Below are positions 26,728-35,285 of a stretch of 64,000 nucleotides of DNA, in pieces. The stretch is taken from assembly GCF_001051235.1 (NCBI RefSeq), contig NZ_CBTJ020000043.1:26848-90847 (forward strand). The letters run 5' to 3'. The notes below the pieces were generated by a model. The model ran no database searches. It was not told the DNA's origin and saw only the letters and a list, made by a program, of their open reading frames with translations. Made by a program: the position numbers and the translations under genes. Origin of the DNA: Candidatus Competibacter denitrificans Run_A_D11 (GTDB lineage Bacteria; Pseudomonadota; Gammaproteobacteria; Competibacterales; Competibacteraceae). Within the stretch, counting starts at the first letter, position 1; each line of letters opens with the position of its first letter.

Positions 26728-27011
26728 GTGCGCCCAGCGCGCCGGCCACTATTTTTTCCGTCGTTTTCTCTCCTCCTCTACTGTTCTTGAACAGCGGCTA
26801 TTTTCTCCCTTTGTGGTGACAAGCTTGCCGTTGCCTCGACGGCTGCCATGGCAAATGCACTCACGCTGCTAAAAATCAGCGACGAGACCGCCGATCCGTC
26901 AATTCTTTGGCGGCCTATTTTCTGGAGTGTGGCCTAAAAATCCGCGTTAGCTGGTCATTGGCCGCTGTGATTCACGCATTCGCTTTAATGCGAAAATTGG
27001 GTTCAAATGCG
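26728..27011. other. Intergenic stretch between flgN and parA
   Basis: No gene was found. Near the 3' end CGCATT (26975-26980) and AATGCG (26987-26992) form an inverted repeat, and AATGCGA recurs at 27006. These may belong to the parA control region. This stretch marks the boundary between the flagellar cluster and the partition cassette. Confidence 0.4.
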
Positions 27012-27038
27012 ATAAAATCAACAATGGATTGATTTTAT
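27012..27038. promoter_or_regulatory. Operator-like palindrome upstream of parA
   Basis: ATAAAATCAA (27012-27021) and TTGATTTTAT (27029-27038) are perfect 10-bp arms separated by seven bases, ending 12 bases before the parA ATG. Type Ia ParA proteins with an N-terminal helix-turn-helix repress their own operon by binding palindromes at this place, so this is a likely ParA operator. Confidence 0.65.
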
Positions 27039-27050
27039 GTGGAGCCTCTC

Positions 27051-28259
27051 ATGCAAGCGATGCGATTTAATTTTCGGACGCTCTGCCGCAACGCGGCGGA
27101 ACGCGGCGGGCAAATGCAACGGCGCTTGCTTGATGCGTTGGAAGCGCGCCACACCGTTAAAACGCTGCCCGAATTCGGTATTGAGCGGGCGGCTCAGTTG
27201 GCCGGCTGTACCGCCAACCATATCCGCAATCTGGAAACGCGCGGTGACTTGCCGCAACCCCGGCTCGTCGATGCGGGTTCGATCCAACGCCGGATCTACA
27301 ACTACAACGAGGTGAACCGCCTGCGCGCCGCCATCGGCAAACGGCCCAGCCGACCGGCCGGGGCGAGTTGTGTACGGGTCGTGTTTTCCAATCTGAAGGG
27401 TGGGGTGGCGAAAACCACCATGTCCTTGCATTTCGCCCAATATCTGGCGCGGGAGGGCTATCGGGTGTTGCTGGTTGACGCCGATCCCCAGGCGACGGCG
27501 ACCGGTGCCTTCGGGTTTATTCCCGATCTTGATCTTAGCGATGGTGATGACCTGTTTCCCGCGTTGGCCGAGGCCCCTTCGCTGATCGCCCAAGCCATCA
27601 AGCGGACGCATTGGGAAAGCCTGGATCTGATTCCAGCGCGGTTGGCGCTGCAATACACCGATTGGCGGCTATCGCAGCCGGAGGAGCGCCAGAACGAAAC
27701 CTTGGGGCCACCGCCGGTGCGGCTGCATCGGGCGCTAAAGACGCTCGAAGATCGTTACGATCTGATCGTAGTGGATACCCCGCCTTCTTTGGGCATGCTG
27801 TCGCTGAATGCCATCGCGGCCGCCAACTTGATCGTCATGCCCATCGTGCCCCACATGTACGATATCTCCTCCAGCGTGCAGTACTTCCGCATCCTGGAGC
27901 AGATTTGTGCGCTGTACGAGCGGGAGATCAATGTGCAGCGGCTCTGCATCCTGCTGACCAAAGTGGATGGCAGCACCGAAACGCTCAATAACATTGCCGT
28001 CATCAATGGCGCTTACGGCGAGTTGCTGCTCAGCAATCGCATGGGCCTGACCAAGGAATTGCAGAAATCGGCCAGCGACCAGCTCAGCATCTATGAAATC
28101 GACCAACCGCGCGGCTCCCGCGATACCTATAACCGGGCGATCATGATGTTGGATGGCGTCAACAGCGAAATTTTATTGGCGGCCCGCCAGATCTGGCAGC
28201 AAGAGGTTCTCAGCGGGATCGAAGCGGGTGAGAGCCATCGGGTGGGGGCTAGCTCATGA
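27051..28259 (+). CDS. parA: Plasmid-type (Ia) partition ATPase ParA
   Basis: The protein has an N-terminal MerR-like DNA-binding region (FGIERAAQLAGCTANHIRN) and then a Walker-type ATPase with a deviant P loop KGGVAKTT (Lys116 and Lys121), DADPQATAT and DTPPSLGMLS. The long N-terminal helix-turn-helix extension is the mark of type Ia plasmid ParA/SopA. Chromosomal Soj-type ParA lacks it. I chose ATG 27051 behind GGAG; a GTG at 27039 is also in frame. The stop overlaps parB by four bases. It segregates DNA together with ParB and a centromere site. Confidence 0.92.
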   Translation: MQAMRFNFRTLCRNAAERGGQMQRRLLDALEARHTVKTLPEFGIERAAQLAGCTANHIRNLETRGDLPQPRLVDAGSIQRRIYNYNEVNRLRAAIGKRPSRPAGASCVRVVFSNLKGGVAKTTMSLHFAQYLAREGYRVLLVDADPQATATGAFGFIPDLDLSDGDDLFPALAEAPSLIAQAIKRTHWESLDLIPARLALQYTDWRLSQPEERQNETLGPPPVRLHRALKTLEDRYDLIVVDTPPSLGMLSLNAIAAANLIVMPIVPHMYDISSSVQYFRILEQICALYEREINVQRLCILLTKVDGSTETLNNIAVINGAYGELLLSNRMGLTKELQKSASDQLSIYEIDQPRGSRDTYNRAIMMLDGVNSEILLAARQIWQQEVLSGIEAGESHRVGASS

Positions 28260-29137
28260 GTCGCCACAAGCCGTTGAAGAGTCTGGGTGATTGGATCGGC
28301 ACCGGAGGTCACGGGTTTGATGGCAGCCTGTTGAACGGCGATGACGGCACCGTGCAGCTATTGGAATTAGATCGGCTGGTTGCCGGTCGGTATCAGCCGC
28401 GCCAGCGGATTGACGAAGCCTATCTGGCCGACTTGGAGCAAAGTATTCGCCGCTTCGGGGTGATTGAGCCGCTCGTCGTCCGCCCGTTGCCTGATGGTCG
28501 CTATGAGATTTTAGCCGGACACATGCGGTGGCGTGCGGCCCAACGCGCTGGCTTGCAACGGGTGGCCGCCGTGATTCGTGAGGCGGATGACCGCACTGCT
28601 GCCGCGATTGCGCTGGTAGAGAATCTTTTGCGTCGTGAGTTGAATCCCATTGAAGAGGGGCGGGCGTTGCGACGGTTACACGAAGAGTTCGGTCTGACCC
28701 AAGAGCGATTGGCGGAACTGGTTGGTTTATCGCAACCCACCATCAGTAAAGCGTTGCGATTGCTTGATCTGGCGCCTCAAGTGCAAAGCCTCATCGAAGA
28801 GGGGCAATTGGATGCCGGTCACGGTAAAACCCTGCTCAGTCTGCCGCTTGTCGCGCAAGTACAGCTTGCGGAGCAGGCCGTGCGGGCCGGTTGGAGTGTG
28901 CGTGAGCTGGAACGACGCCGGGCATTACTGGTTGCTGATTCACCGATTAACGCTATTCCTGCGCGTGACCCTAATCTCGTTCAGCTAGAAGAACGCTTGC
29001 AGGAACGTCTGGCGGCGGCGGTGAAGCTGCGGTATGACCCGGTCCGTGGTCGGGGCCGCATCGAAATCGGTTTTGCCAATTTGGAGGAGTGCGAGGGTAT
29101 TTTGGAACGGTTGGGCTTGAATTCGTTGGATAGTTGA
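28256..29137 (+). CDS. parB: ParB/RepB/Spo0J family partition protein
   Basis: The 293-residue protein has the ParB N-terminal domain (VAGRYQPRQRIDEAYLADLE, then EPLVVRPLPDGRYEILAGHM with RWRAAQ) and the central helix-turn-helix (LTQERLAELVGLSQPTISKA). ParB motifs GHMRWRAA and NLLRRELNPIEE (CTPase region) are intact. The C-terminus has the short YDPVRGRGRIEIGF segment seen in many ParB proteins. It overlaps parA (ATGA), so the two are translationally coupled. Confidence 0.93.
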   Translation: MSRHKPLKSLGDWIGTGGHGFDGSLLNGDDGTVQLLELDRLVAGRYQPRQRIDEAYLADLEQSIRRFGVIEPLVVRPLPDGRYEILAGHMRWRAAQRAGLQRVAAVIREADDRTAAAIALVENLLRRELNPIEEGRALRRLHEEFGLTQERLAELVGLSQPTISKALRLLDLAPQVQSLIEEGQLDAGHGKTLLSLPLVAQVQLAEQAVRAGWSVRELERRRALLVADSPINAIPARDPNLVQLEERLQERLAAAVKLRYDPVRGRGRIEIGFANLEECEGILERLGLNSLDS

Positions 29138-29334
29138 TTTCCCGATGGTCCACCTTTTTAGCCGTTTAAGTGAACTATGGATTGCTAATTCACTCATTTT
29201 AATTACACTGGAATAATATTTTTATCGTTTATTGTGTATGAGATTGAAATATTATTTTTTAAATGCTATATTGTAACTATATTAATGAGGTCAAAGATCA
29301 ATTATTAGGTATTAGTTGTGGTAGGCCCACTCTT
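29138..29334. other. AT-rich stretch after parB, possible centromere site
   Basis: About 190 bases that are far more AT-rich than the surroundings, with no gene. AGTGAA (29169-29174) and TTCACT (29189-29194) form an inverted repeat with a 14-base spacer. Plasmid parS sites often lie just after parB in such sequence, but the family-specific motif could not be named. No Rep gene or iteron array is visible. Confidence 0.3.
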
Positions 29335-29366
29335 GCCGCGTCCTGCATAGGGCGCGGCTTTTTTTT
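29335..29366 (+). terminator. Rho-independent terminator after parAB
   Basis: GCCGCGTCCT (29335-29344) pairs with AGGGCGCGGC (29349-29358) over 10 bp with one G-U pair and a GCAT loop, followed by eight T residues. It is a strong intrinsic terminator that separates parAB from the small ribbon-helix-helix gene. Confidence 0.9.
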
Positions 29367-29372
29367 GGCTTG

Positions 29373-29412
29373 TTGACAAAAAATATATACAAGGTATGAT
29401 CAGCGTATATAC
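29373..29412 (+). promoter_or_regulatory. Sigma-70 promoter with operator repeats before the RHH gene
   Basis: TTGACA (29373-29378) and TATGAT (29395-29400), 16 bases apart, form a near-consensus promoter. TATATAC occurs at 29384-29390 and again at 29406-29412, 22 bases (two helical turns) apart, and the second copy sits in the palindrome GTATATAC (29405-29412). The repeats flank the -10 box. This is how ribbon-helix-helix repressors such as ParG, CopG or Omega bind their own promoters, so autoregulation by the next gene is likely. Confidence 0.7.
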
Positions 29413-29430
29413 GTTAATTTGAACTCGCTG

Positions 29431-29622
29431 ATGGGTAAGAAAAAAAAACAAAAGTCTGACGAGGAAGAGGACGTGAAGCTGGTGGTGAGGATCGAAGTAG
29501 GGCTGCGCGATGCCTTCATTGAGGCGTGCCAGGCGGCCGATACGACCGCATCACGGGAAGTGCGGCGATTTATCCGTGATTTCCTCGCACACTCCTCCGA
29601 GTCCTCTAATCGAGAGAACTGA
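29431..29622 (+). CDS. Ribbon-helix-helix small DNA-binding protein
   Basis: A 63-residue protein with a basic/acidic mobile N-tail (MGKKKKQKSDEEED) and a C-terminal ribbon-helix-helix pattern: the strand VKLVVRIEVG, helix LRDAFIEACQAAD, helix SREVRRFIRDFL. The flexible N-tail plus RHH layout resembles plasmid ParG/Omega-type regulators. The ATG at 29431 has no good ribosome site; a TTG at 29419 is in frame. It lies just after parAB and has its own promoter and operator repeats. Confidence 0.7.
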   Translation: MGKKKKQKSDEEEDVKLVVRIEVGLRDAFIEACQAADTTASREVRRFIRDFLAHSSESSNREN

Positions 29623-29717
29623 TAGAGCCAGCCGCGTCAGCGGTGGTTTATCGGTGGCCCTCAGCAGTTTGGTTCATTTTTCTTTTATTTCTATGCATTG
29701 CCACCGAGGAAGCCACC

Positions 29718-29894
29718 ATGATTCATAGCCCTGCCAGTGACGGTTCTCAGGAAAAAACCCGAGTCGCCCTTGAAGCCATGCGCGCGTATTTCATCGCGAC
29801 CGATCAGGCGCGTCCTCGTCAGGAGCGGCAACGCTTGGCGCGTGAGTGGTTGGCTGCGATTCGTCGTTTGCGCTCGCCCAATCACACCCAGTAG
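29718..29894 (+). CDS. Small hypothetical protein (58 aa)
   Basis: Begins ATG at 29718 behind GAGGA. The short, basic, probably helical protein (RVALEAMRAYFIATDQA, then RLAREWLAAIRRLR) is not recognised. It has no membrane segment. Its position between the RHH gene and a sensor kinase suggests that it may belong to the same accessory cassette as parAB. Reality rests on the ribosome site and composition only. Confidence 0.45.
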   Translation: MIHSPASDGSQEKTRVALEAMRAYFIATDQARPRQERQRLAREWLAAIRRLRSPNHTQ

Positions 29895-29951
29895 CTGCAA
29901 CCGCCTGTTATTACCGGTCAGACGGCGCGACAGCACACGGGCGGACGCCCC

Positions 29952-31262
29952 GTGAATTCCATTCGCCAGCGGCTGCTGACGTGGCTGCTGACCGGGTTGA
30001 CCCTGGTACTTGTCATCGCCGGCTATGCCATGTACCGGCAGGCCCGTCTAGAAACCAATACCCTCTTCGACTACCAGTTCCAACAGACCGCGCTGGCATT
30101 GCGTAACCAAAATCTGCTGGCTTTGGCGATAGGAGCCGAAACCGACAGCGGCGGTGATCTACTGGTTCAAATCTGGGATCGAAGCCGAAATCTACTCTAT
30201 GTGTCGGATCGTCAACGGCAATTGCCTTTTGTAGCCCAGGGCGGATTTACCGATTTGGTCTGGCGCGATGAACCCTGGCGGCTGTTCGCGCTCCATGCCG
30301 GAGACCGGATCGTGCAAATCGCGCAGCCGGTTGCCGTGAGGCTACGCATGAGCGCCGATATCGCTCTCCATAACTTGGCGCCGTTTCTGCTGTTGTTACC
30401 GGGTATGGGCTTGGTGGTCTGGTTTGGGGTAGGCGCCGGCTTGCGACCTTTACAGCGGGTCGCTCATGAAATCCAGAACCGCCATTCCGGTGCGCTGGAA
30501 CCGGTCGGCGCTACTCGGTTACCGGTGGAAATCGCCCCCCTGGTTCACGCCCTGAATGACCTGTTGGCGCAACTGGCCCAAACGCTTGATCATCAGCGCC
30601 AGTTCATCGCCGATGCCGCCCACGAGCTGCGCACCCCGCTGACTGCCGTTCGTCTGCAAGCCGAGCTGGCCGGGCGGGCTACCGATGCCGTGGAGCGGGC
30701 CGGCGCACTGCGAGATTTGAATGCGGGCCTGGAGCGTGCTACCCACCTGATTGAACAACTGCTGGTCATGGCTCGGCTGGAGGCTCAACCTCCTGCTCGG
30801 CGCGAAATGATCGATTTACGGGGACTTGCTACCGCTGCTGTGATGGCCCAGGCCGCCATTGCCGAGGCCAGAGCACTTGATTTGGGCTTGCTGCCCGGTG
30901 CATCGGCTCATGTCGTCGCCGATCCTGCTGAATTGCGCACCCTGCTCGATCATTTGATCGATAACGCGCTGCGCTATACCCCTGCCGGTGGCCGGGTCGA
31001 TGTGGCGGTGCAACCGGCCGCAACGGAGGCTTGGCTGATTGTCCACGATACCGGGCCCGGCATCCCGCCGCAGGAGCGCGAGCGGGTATTCGACCGCTTC
31101 TATCGCAGTGCCGAGGCTACCGTGCCGGGTAGCGGGCTTGGGCTGGCCATTGTCAAGCGCATCGCGGATCGTTATGGCGCGCGCATCGACCTGGACTCAC
31201 CCGCAGACGGTTCAGGTTTGGCAGTCACAGTGCGTTTCCCATCAGTGACTTCGATGGTTTGA
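29952..31262 (+). CDS. Sensor histidine kinase, QseC/PmrB-like (orphan)
   Basis: The 436-residue membrane kinase has an N-terminal helix (LLTWLLTGLTLVLVIAGYAM), a periplasmic 2CSK_N-like domain to about residue 145, a second helix (LAPFLLLLPGMGLVVWFGVG), a HAMP-like linker, a HisKA domain with HELRTPLTAVRLQ, and an ATPase domain with DNALRYTP, HDTGPGIPP and GSGLGLAIVKRI. No response regulator gene is next to it, which is unusual for this class; a regulator may have been lost or lie elsewhere. The start is a GTG at 29952 with no strong ribosome site. Confidence 0.9.
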   Translation: MNSIRQRLLTWLLTGLTLVLVIAGYAMYRQARLETNTLFDYQFQQTALALRNQNLLALAIGAETDSGGDLLVQIWDRSRNLLYVSDRQRQLPFVAQGGFTDLVWRDEPWRLFALHAGDRIVQIAQPVAVRLRMSADIALHNLAPFLLLLPGMGLVVWFGVGAGLRPLQRVAHEIQNRHSGALEPVGATRLPVEIAPLVHALNDLLAQLAQTLDHQRQFIADAAHELRTPLTAVRLQAELAGRATDAVERAGALRDLNAGLERATHLIEQLLVMARLEAQPPARREMIDLRGLATAAVMAQAAIAEARALDLGLLPGASAHVVADPAELRTLLDHLIDNALRYTPAGGRVDVAVQPAATEAWLIVHDTGPGIPPQERERVFDRFYRSAEATVPGSGLGLAIVKRIADRYGARIDLDSPADGSGLAVTVRFPSVTSMV

Positions 31263-31388
31263 ACGATCTCCCCAGCACCCGCCCGGTTTCCCCCCGATTG
31301 GCCAACCTCAGCGTAAGCGGCCAGCATGGTCCCAGGAACGAGGACTTTTGGAGTATATTTGGCGACGGCAGCAGACCAACAATGAGAA

Positions 31389-33359
31389 ATGCCTATGCCG
31401 TCCTTCGATAAATTCAGGGAAGTGCTCCTTGGTAAGCCTTATGATCCGCTGAACCCGGAAATCCGGCACAATTTGGCCTTGGTTGCTTTTCTGGCGTGGA
31501 TCGGGCTGGGTGCCGACGGGCTGTCTTCCTCTTGCTACGGCCCTGAAGAAGCGTTCCTGGCGCTGGGTCACTATACCCATTTTGGCCTTTACCTGGCCGT
31601 CGCTACATTTCTGACGGTGTTCATTATCGCCCTGGCCTACAACCAGGTCATTGAACTGTTTCCCTCCGGCGGCGGCGGTTACAAAGTCGCCACACAGTTG
31701 CTGGGGCCGCGCGCCGGTCTGCTATCGGGTTCGGCGCTGCTGGTGGATTATGTGCTGACCATCGCTATCTCAATTGCCAGTGGCGTGGATGCCCTGTTCA
31801 GCTTGTTACCACCCGGTGCCCAAGCCTACAAGCTGGTTGCCGAGATTGGTTTGATCATCGTACTCATCGTGCTCAACCTGCGGGGCATGAAGGAATCGAT
31901 CAAGGTGTTGTTGCCGATTTTTCTCGGCTTCTTCTTTACCCATGCCTTCCTGATTATCTACGGCATCGTCGCACACGCCGAAGGGTTGCCGGCTTTAATC
32001 CCGGACACCATCAACGAAACTCGGCAACTCAGCGAGCAAATGGGCTGGGCGTTTGCGGCGGCCTTGTTTCTGCGGGCTTATTCATTGGGTGGTGGTACTT
32101 ACACCGGGCTGGAAGCGGTTTCTAATAATGTCAATATGTTGAGTGAGCCGCGTGTTCGCAACGGCAAGTACACCATGCTGTATATGGCCGGTTCACTGAG
32201 TTTCACCGCCGGTGGCATCATTCTTCTGTACTTGCTGTGGAATGCGCAATTTGTCGCTCATCAAACCCTGAACGCGGTCACGTTCGGTGCCATTATCAAC
32301 AGTTGGCAATTTAATCCGGTAGTGAGTCACGGGTTGCTCGCGGTGGTGTTATTGCTGGAAGGCGGTTTGCTGTTTGTCGCCGCTAACACCGGCTTTCTTG
32401 GTGGACCGACTGTGCTGGCAAACATGGCGGTCGATTCCTGGGTGCCGCGACAGTTTCGCAACCTATCCGGCCGGTTGGTGACCCAAAACGGCATTCTGTT
32501 GATGGGATTGGGTGCTCTCGGCATCTTGCTGTGGACCGACGGCGATGTGTCGGTGCTGGTGGTGCTGTACAGCATTAATGTGTTTATTACCTTTTCGCTG
32601 TCTCTGTTGGGTCTGTGCAAACACTGGTGGACCAGTCGCTACGATGAAGCCCGTTGGAAACCACGCCTGATGCTGTCTTTGCTCGGTTTTGCAGTGACCG
32701 GCGGTATCTTGGTCGTGACCGTCGTGGAAAAATTCACCGAAGGCGGTTGGCTGACACTACTGATTACCGGCCTACTGATCACGAGCTTCGCTCTGGTCAA
32801 GCACCATTACGAGTATGTCCGCCAGCAGTTGCGAAAGATCGACGCCCTGTACGCACCTCGGCCCAATTGGGGCGAAGAATTACCCGAACCGCCGTTGGTG
32901 CCCGATCAGCCGACTGCCATTTTTCTGATCGGTAAAAATCGGGGTCTGGGTATGTACGCTCTGAAGTGGCTCAATGAGGTCTTCGCCGGTCATTTCAAGA
33001 ATTTCATCTTTTTGAGCGTTGGCGAGGTGGACGCGGAGAGCTATGGCGGCAAGGGGGCGTTGCGCTCTTTGCAATATCAAATCGAAAACTCCTTGCGCTA
33101 TTACGTCAACTATTGCCACAGCCAGGGATTGGCAGCCATCTCGCGGGCGGCCTATGGGACTGATGTGGAGACCGAGTTGGAGAAGCTGGTGACTGGTGTC
33201 GTCGCCGATTACCCGAACGCGGTTTGCTTAAGCAGCAAGCTGATCTTCGAGAACGAGAGTTGGTTAATCTCGTGGCTACACAATCATACGCCGCTGGCCA
33301 TGCAACGCCGACTGCACCTGCGCGAAATCCAGATGATCGTGATTCCAATCAAGATTTGA
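31389..33359 (+). CDS. APC-superfamily permease with C-terminal cytoplasmic domain
   Basis: The 656-residue protein has about twelve membrane helices, beginning LALVAFLAWIGLGADGLSSS, with the motif SSSCYGPEEAF, the APC-type substrate region. Conserved positions include LFPSGGGGYKVATQLLG. After about residue 480 a soluble C-terminal domain follows (PTAIFLIGKNRGLGMYAL onward), an arrangement seen in large amino-acid or potassium-like permeases. The substrate is unknown; amino acid or cation uptake are both possible. Two close ATGs (31389 and 31395) could start it. A 12-base gap leads to the next gene, so they may be co-transcribed. Confidence 0.8.
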   Translation: MPMPSFDKFREVLLGKPYDPLNPEIRHNLALVAFLAWIGLGADGLSSSCYGPEEAFLALGHYTHFGLYLAVATFLTVFIIALAYNQVIELFPSGGGGYKVATQLLGPRAGLLSGSALLVDYVLTIAISIASGVDALFSLLPPGAQAYKLVAEIGLIIVLIVLNLRGMKESIKVLLPIFLGFFFTHAFLIIYGIVAHAEGLPALIPDTINETRQLSEQMGWAFAAALFLRAYSLGGGTYTGLEAVSNNVNMLSEPRVRNGKYTMLYMAGSLSFTAGGIILLYLLWNAQFVAHQTLNAVTFGAIINSWQFNPVVSHGLLAVVLLLEGGLLFVAANTGFLGGPTVLANMAVDSWVPRQFRNLSGRLVTQNGILLMGLGALGILLWTDGDVSVLVVLYSINVFITFSLSLLGLCKHWWTSRYDEARWKPRLMLSLLGFAVTGGILVVTVVEKFTEGGWLTLLITGLLITSFALVKHHYEYVRQQLRKIDALYAPRPNWGEELPEPPLVPDQPTAIFLIGKNRGLGMYALKWLNEVFAGHFKNFIFLSVGEVDAESYGGKGALRSLQYQIENSLRYYVNYCHSQGLAAISRAAYGTDVETELEKLVTGVVADYPNAVCLSSKLIFENESWLISWLHNHTPLAMQRRLHLREIQMIVIPIKI

Positions 33360-33371
33360 GGTATCCACATC

Positions 33372-33947
33372 ATGACCGCCACCCCTGCCGATTCATCCTC
33401 ATCTGGCCTGGTATTCGCCGGCCGCTTACCGCTGGCTTGGCATCAATTGGCGAATTTACCTGATGCAATCGAGTTGCAAACCTTGGAGCGTAGCAACCTC
33501 GCTAACCTGCGCACGCTGTTCGCCTTGGAGATTCATGCCGGTGATTCCGGCGATGATCCCGTTGCGCTGGCGAGTGCCAATGAATTGAAACGGTTGGATT
33601 TCAAGGTCGGGGTTCTGCTGGAACTGGTTGGCCAGTTGTATGCGCGCCAGCAGGCGATACCGCCGGAACGTGCGCTGACGCTGACCACCACCGGCCTGAT
33701 CTGGCGCGATACCGAGCCACTCGCTACCGACTGCGCGCTGCGGCTGGATCTGTATTGCAACCTGAATTATCCCCGCCCACTGGTTCTCCATGCCCGCGTC
33801 ACCGAAACGGTGGCGTTTGCCGGTGGCTGGGAAACCCGCACTCGATTCCAAGAGCCGAGTGAATCCCTTCAGGAAGCGCTGGAACGCTATATTTTCCTGC
33901 AACATCGTCGCGCCATCGCCCATAGCCGTCGCGGCGATTCTCGCTAA
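33372..33947 (+). CDS. Hypothetical protein with PilZ-like features
   Basis: This 191-residue soluble protein shows alternating beta segments that resemble a PilZ-type beta barrel: ALTLTTTGLIW in the middle and LRLDLYCNLNYPRPLVLHAR, then ETVAFAGGW later. The canonical c-di-GMP motifs RxxxR and DxSxxG are not clearly present, so binding cannot be claimed. It follows the permease after 12 bases. Alternative: an unrelated family. Confidence 0.55.
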   Translation: MTATPADSSSSGLVFAGRLPLAWHQLANLPDAIELQTLERSNLANLRTLFALEIHAGDSGDDPVALASANELKRLDFKVGVLLELVGQLYARQQAIPPERALTLTTTGLIWRDTEPLATDCALRLDLYCNLNYPRPLVLHARVTETVAFAGGWETRTRFQEPSESLQEALERYIFLQHRRAIAHSRRGDSR

Positions 33948-34087
33948 ACCAGGTTTCTACCTAGTGGTTTCGCAGGTCAACACCCTCTCGAAAGCCATCT
34001 CTCTGAAGCTTTTTCAGCTCACGTTTAGGTTATGGCGCTATATATGCATTAATTTTCTTAAAGAGATGATCTTTCGAGGGCCATACC

Positions 34088-34291
34088 ATGTTGGAATCTA
34101 CATCGCCAGAAATCCGTCGCTTCAAGCGGCGCGGTGAACCGTTCGCGGTCTATTACTCGCCAGAAATGGCCGTCCGCGCACACGATCACAATTACATTCT
34201 GCGGTTAATTTCGGATCGGATCGCACTCGTGGCACCGGGCCAATTTAGCCTGTTGCCCCAGTATCGGAGCTTGGATCCGTACTACGGCTGA
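34088..34291 (+). CDS. Small hypothetical protein (67 aa)
   Basis: It begins MLESTSPEIRRFKRRGEPFA and ends QYRSLDPYYG, with a GAGGG ribosome site nearby. No membrane segment or known motif was recognised. It is 140 bases after the PilZ-like gene and 28 before the converging unknown gene, so its function is open. Confidence 0.5.
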   Translation: MLESTSPEIRRFKRRGEPFAVYYSPEMAVRAHDHNYILRLISDRIALVAPGQFSLLPQYRSLDPYYG

Positions 34292-34319
34292 AGTCGGTGA
34301 GGGTTCGCGGGCTAACCGC

Positions 34320-35285
34320 TCAAAGTAGGCGATTGGGCGCTGTGCCCCACTCTTGGTGACGCGAGCGGTAGGCGTAATCGGAGATACTCGTCTCGCTCGA
34401 TGCCTGGCTGAAATAGTTGAGATAGAGATCGAACAGGGAGCGTTTCCGGTGCTTTTTCATATCGCCGCTCACACTTTGGTGCTTGGCAAGTCGGGCTTCT
34501 AGTGAATTATCGCCCGCTTCGTAGCGCCGAATCACTTCAGGATAATCCTCGTCTTTGCAGCGGCGGATCAACGCTTGATAGCTTTCCAGATATTGATTGA
34601 GGGCGACAGTCGGCTCTAAGCCTTGTTGCAGAATTTGCGCGGAAATCGCCGCCAGCTCGCTCTTGGCACCCTGTGATTCCAGATAGCTGTCTATTTCATT
34701 GATAAGCGAAAAGACATTTGCCGTATCGGCAAAGATGTTTTTGACGAACGCCTGATAGTCTTGAGTGCTGGCTCGCTGACCTTGCAGAAGATCATAAGCC
34801 TCGCAGCGCTTGTCCCGATAAGTAAAGCGCAGATTGCAATGCATTAGATGGGCGCTATGGCTGTCTTCCGTATCGGCGCGATGGGTTTGCACTTGTGCCC
34901 CGCTTGCTTCGACGCGGATACCGTAAAGCAAGGCTTTCCGGGCCGGATCACCGCTTTTAAGCAAGCCCTCCCGGAGCCATTTCAAGAGGGTAAACCATTT
35001 ATGGAGAGTTTCCTTGCGACGGGTTAGGAGATAATGAATATCCGCTTCCAGATAACTCTGGCCCTGCTCGCGGGCCGCCGCGCGCCGCTGGCCGAATCGC
35101 GTCCGTTCACGACTGGCGGCGGCTTCGCCTCTGGACCGGTAGTAGGGATCTGACGACTCGCTGTAATAGGTTCTGCCGCCGGTGACGCCCGCGGGTTGCT
35201 GGGCTGATTTCGCCAGTGTTCCGGTACTTGGCGGCTGGGTGTTAGCTACGGTGCCAAGCGGTCCTGTTCCTATGCTACCGGCCAT
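34320..35285 (-). CDS. Unknown 321-residue protein, helical C-terminal half
   Basis: I do not recognise this family. The ATG at 35285 (MAGSIGTGPLG) is preceded by AGAGG; the frame runs back to 35336 but lacks a ribosome site there. The first 80 residues are low-complexity (Gly/Thr/Ser, then Arg-rich RSRGEAAASRERTRFGQRRA). The rest is largely helical and charged, including TRRKETLHKWFTLLKWLREG, RFTYRDKRCEAYDLLQGQR and LINEIDSYLESQ. There are no membrane helices or signal. A repeat-like or scaffold role is possible, but there is no evidence for it. Confidence 0.6.
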   Translation of the reverse strand: MAGSIGTGPLGTVANTQPPSTGTLAKSAQQPAGVTGGRTYYSESSDPYYRSRGEAAASRERTRFGQRRAAAREQGQSYLEADIHYLLTRRKETLHKWFTLLKWLREGLLKSGDPARKALLYGIRVEASGAQVQTHRADTEDSHSAHLMHCNLRFTYRDKRCEAYDLLQGQRASTQDYQAFVKNIFADTANVFSLINEIDSYLESQGAKSELAAISAQILQQGLEPTVALNQYLESYQALIRRCKDEDYPEVIRRYEAGDNSLEARLAKHQSVSGDMKKHRKRSLFDLYLNYFSQASSETSISDYAYRSRHQEWGTAPNRLL

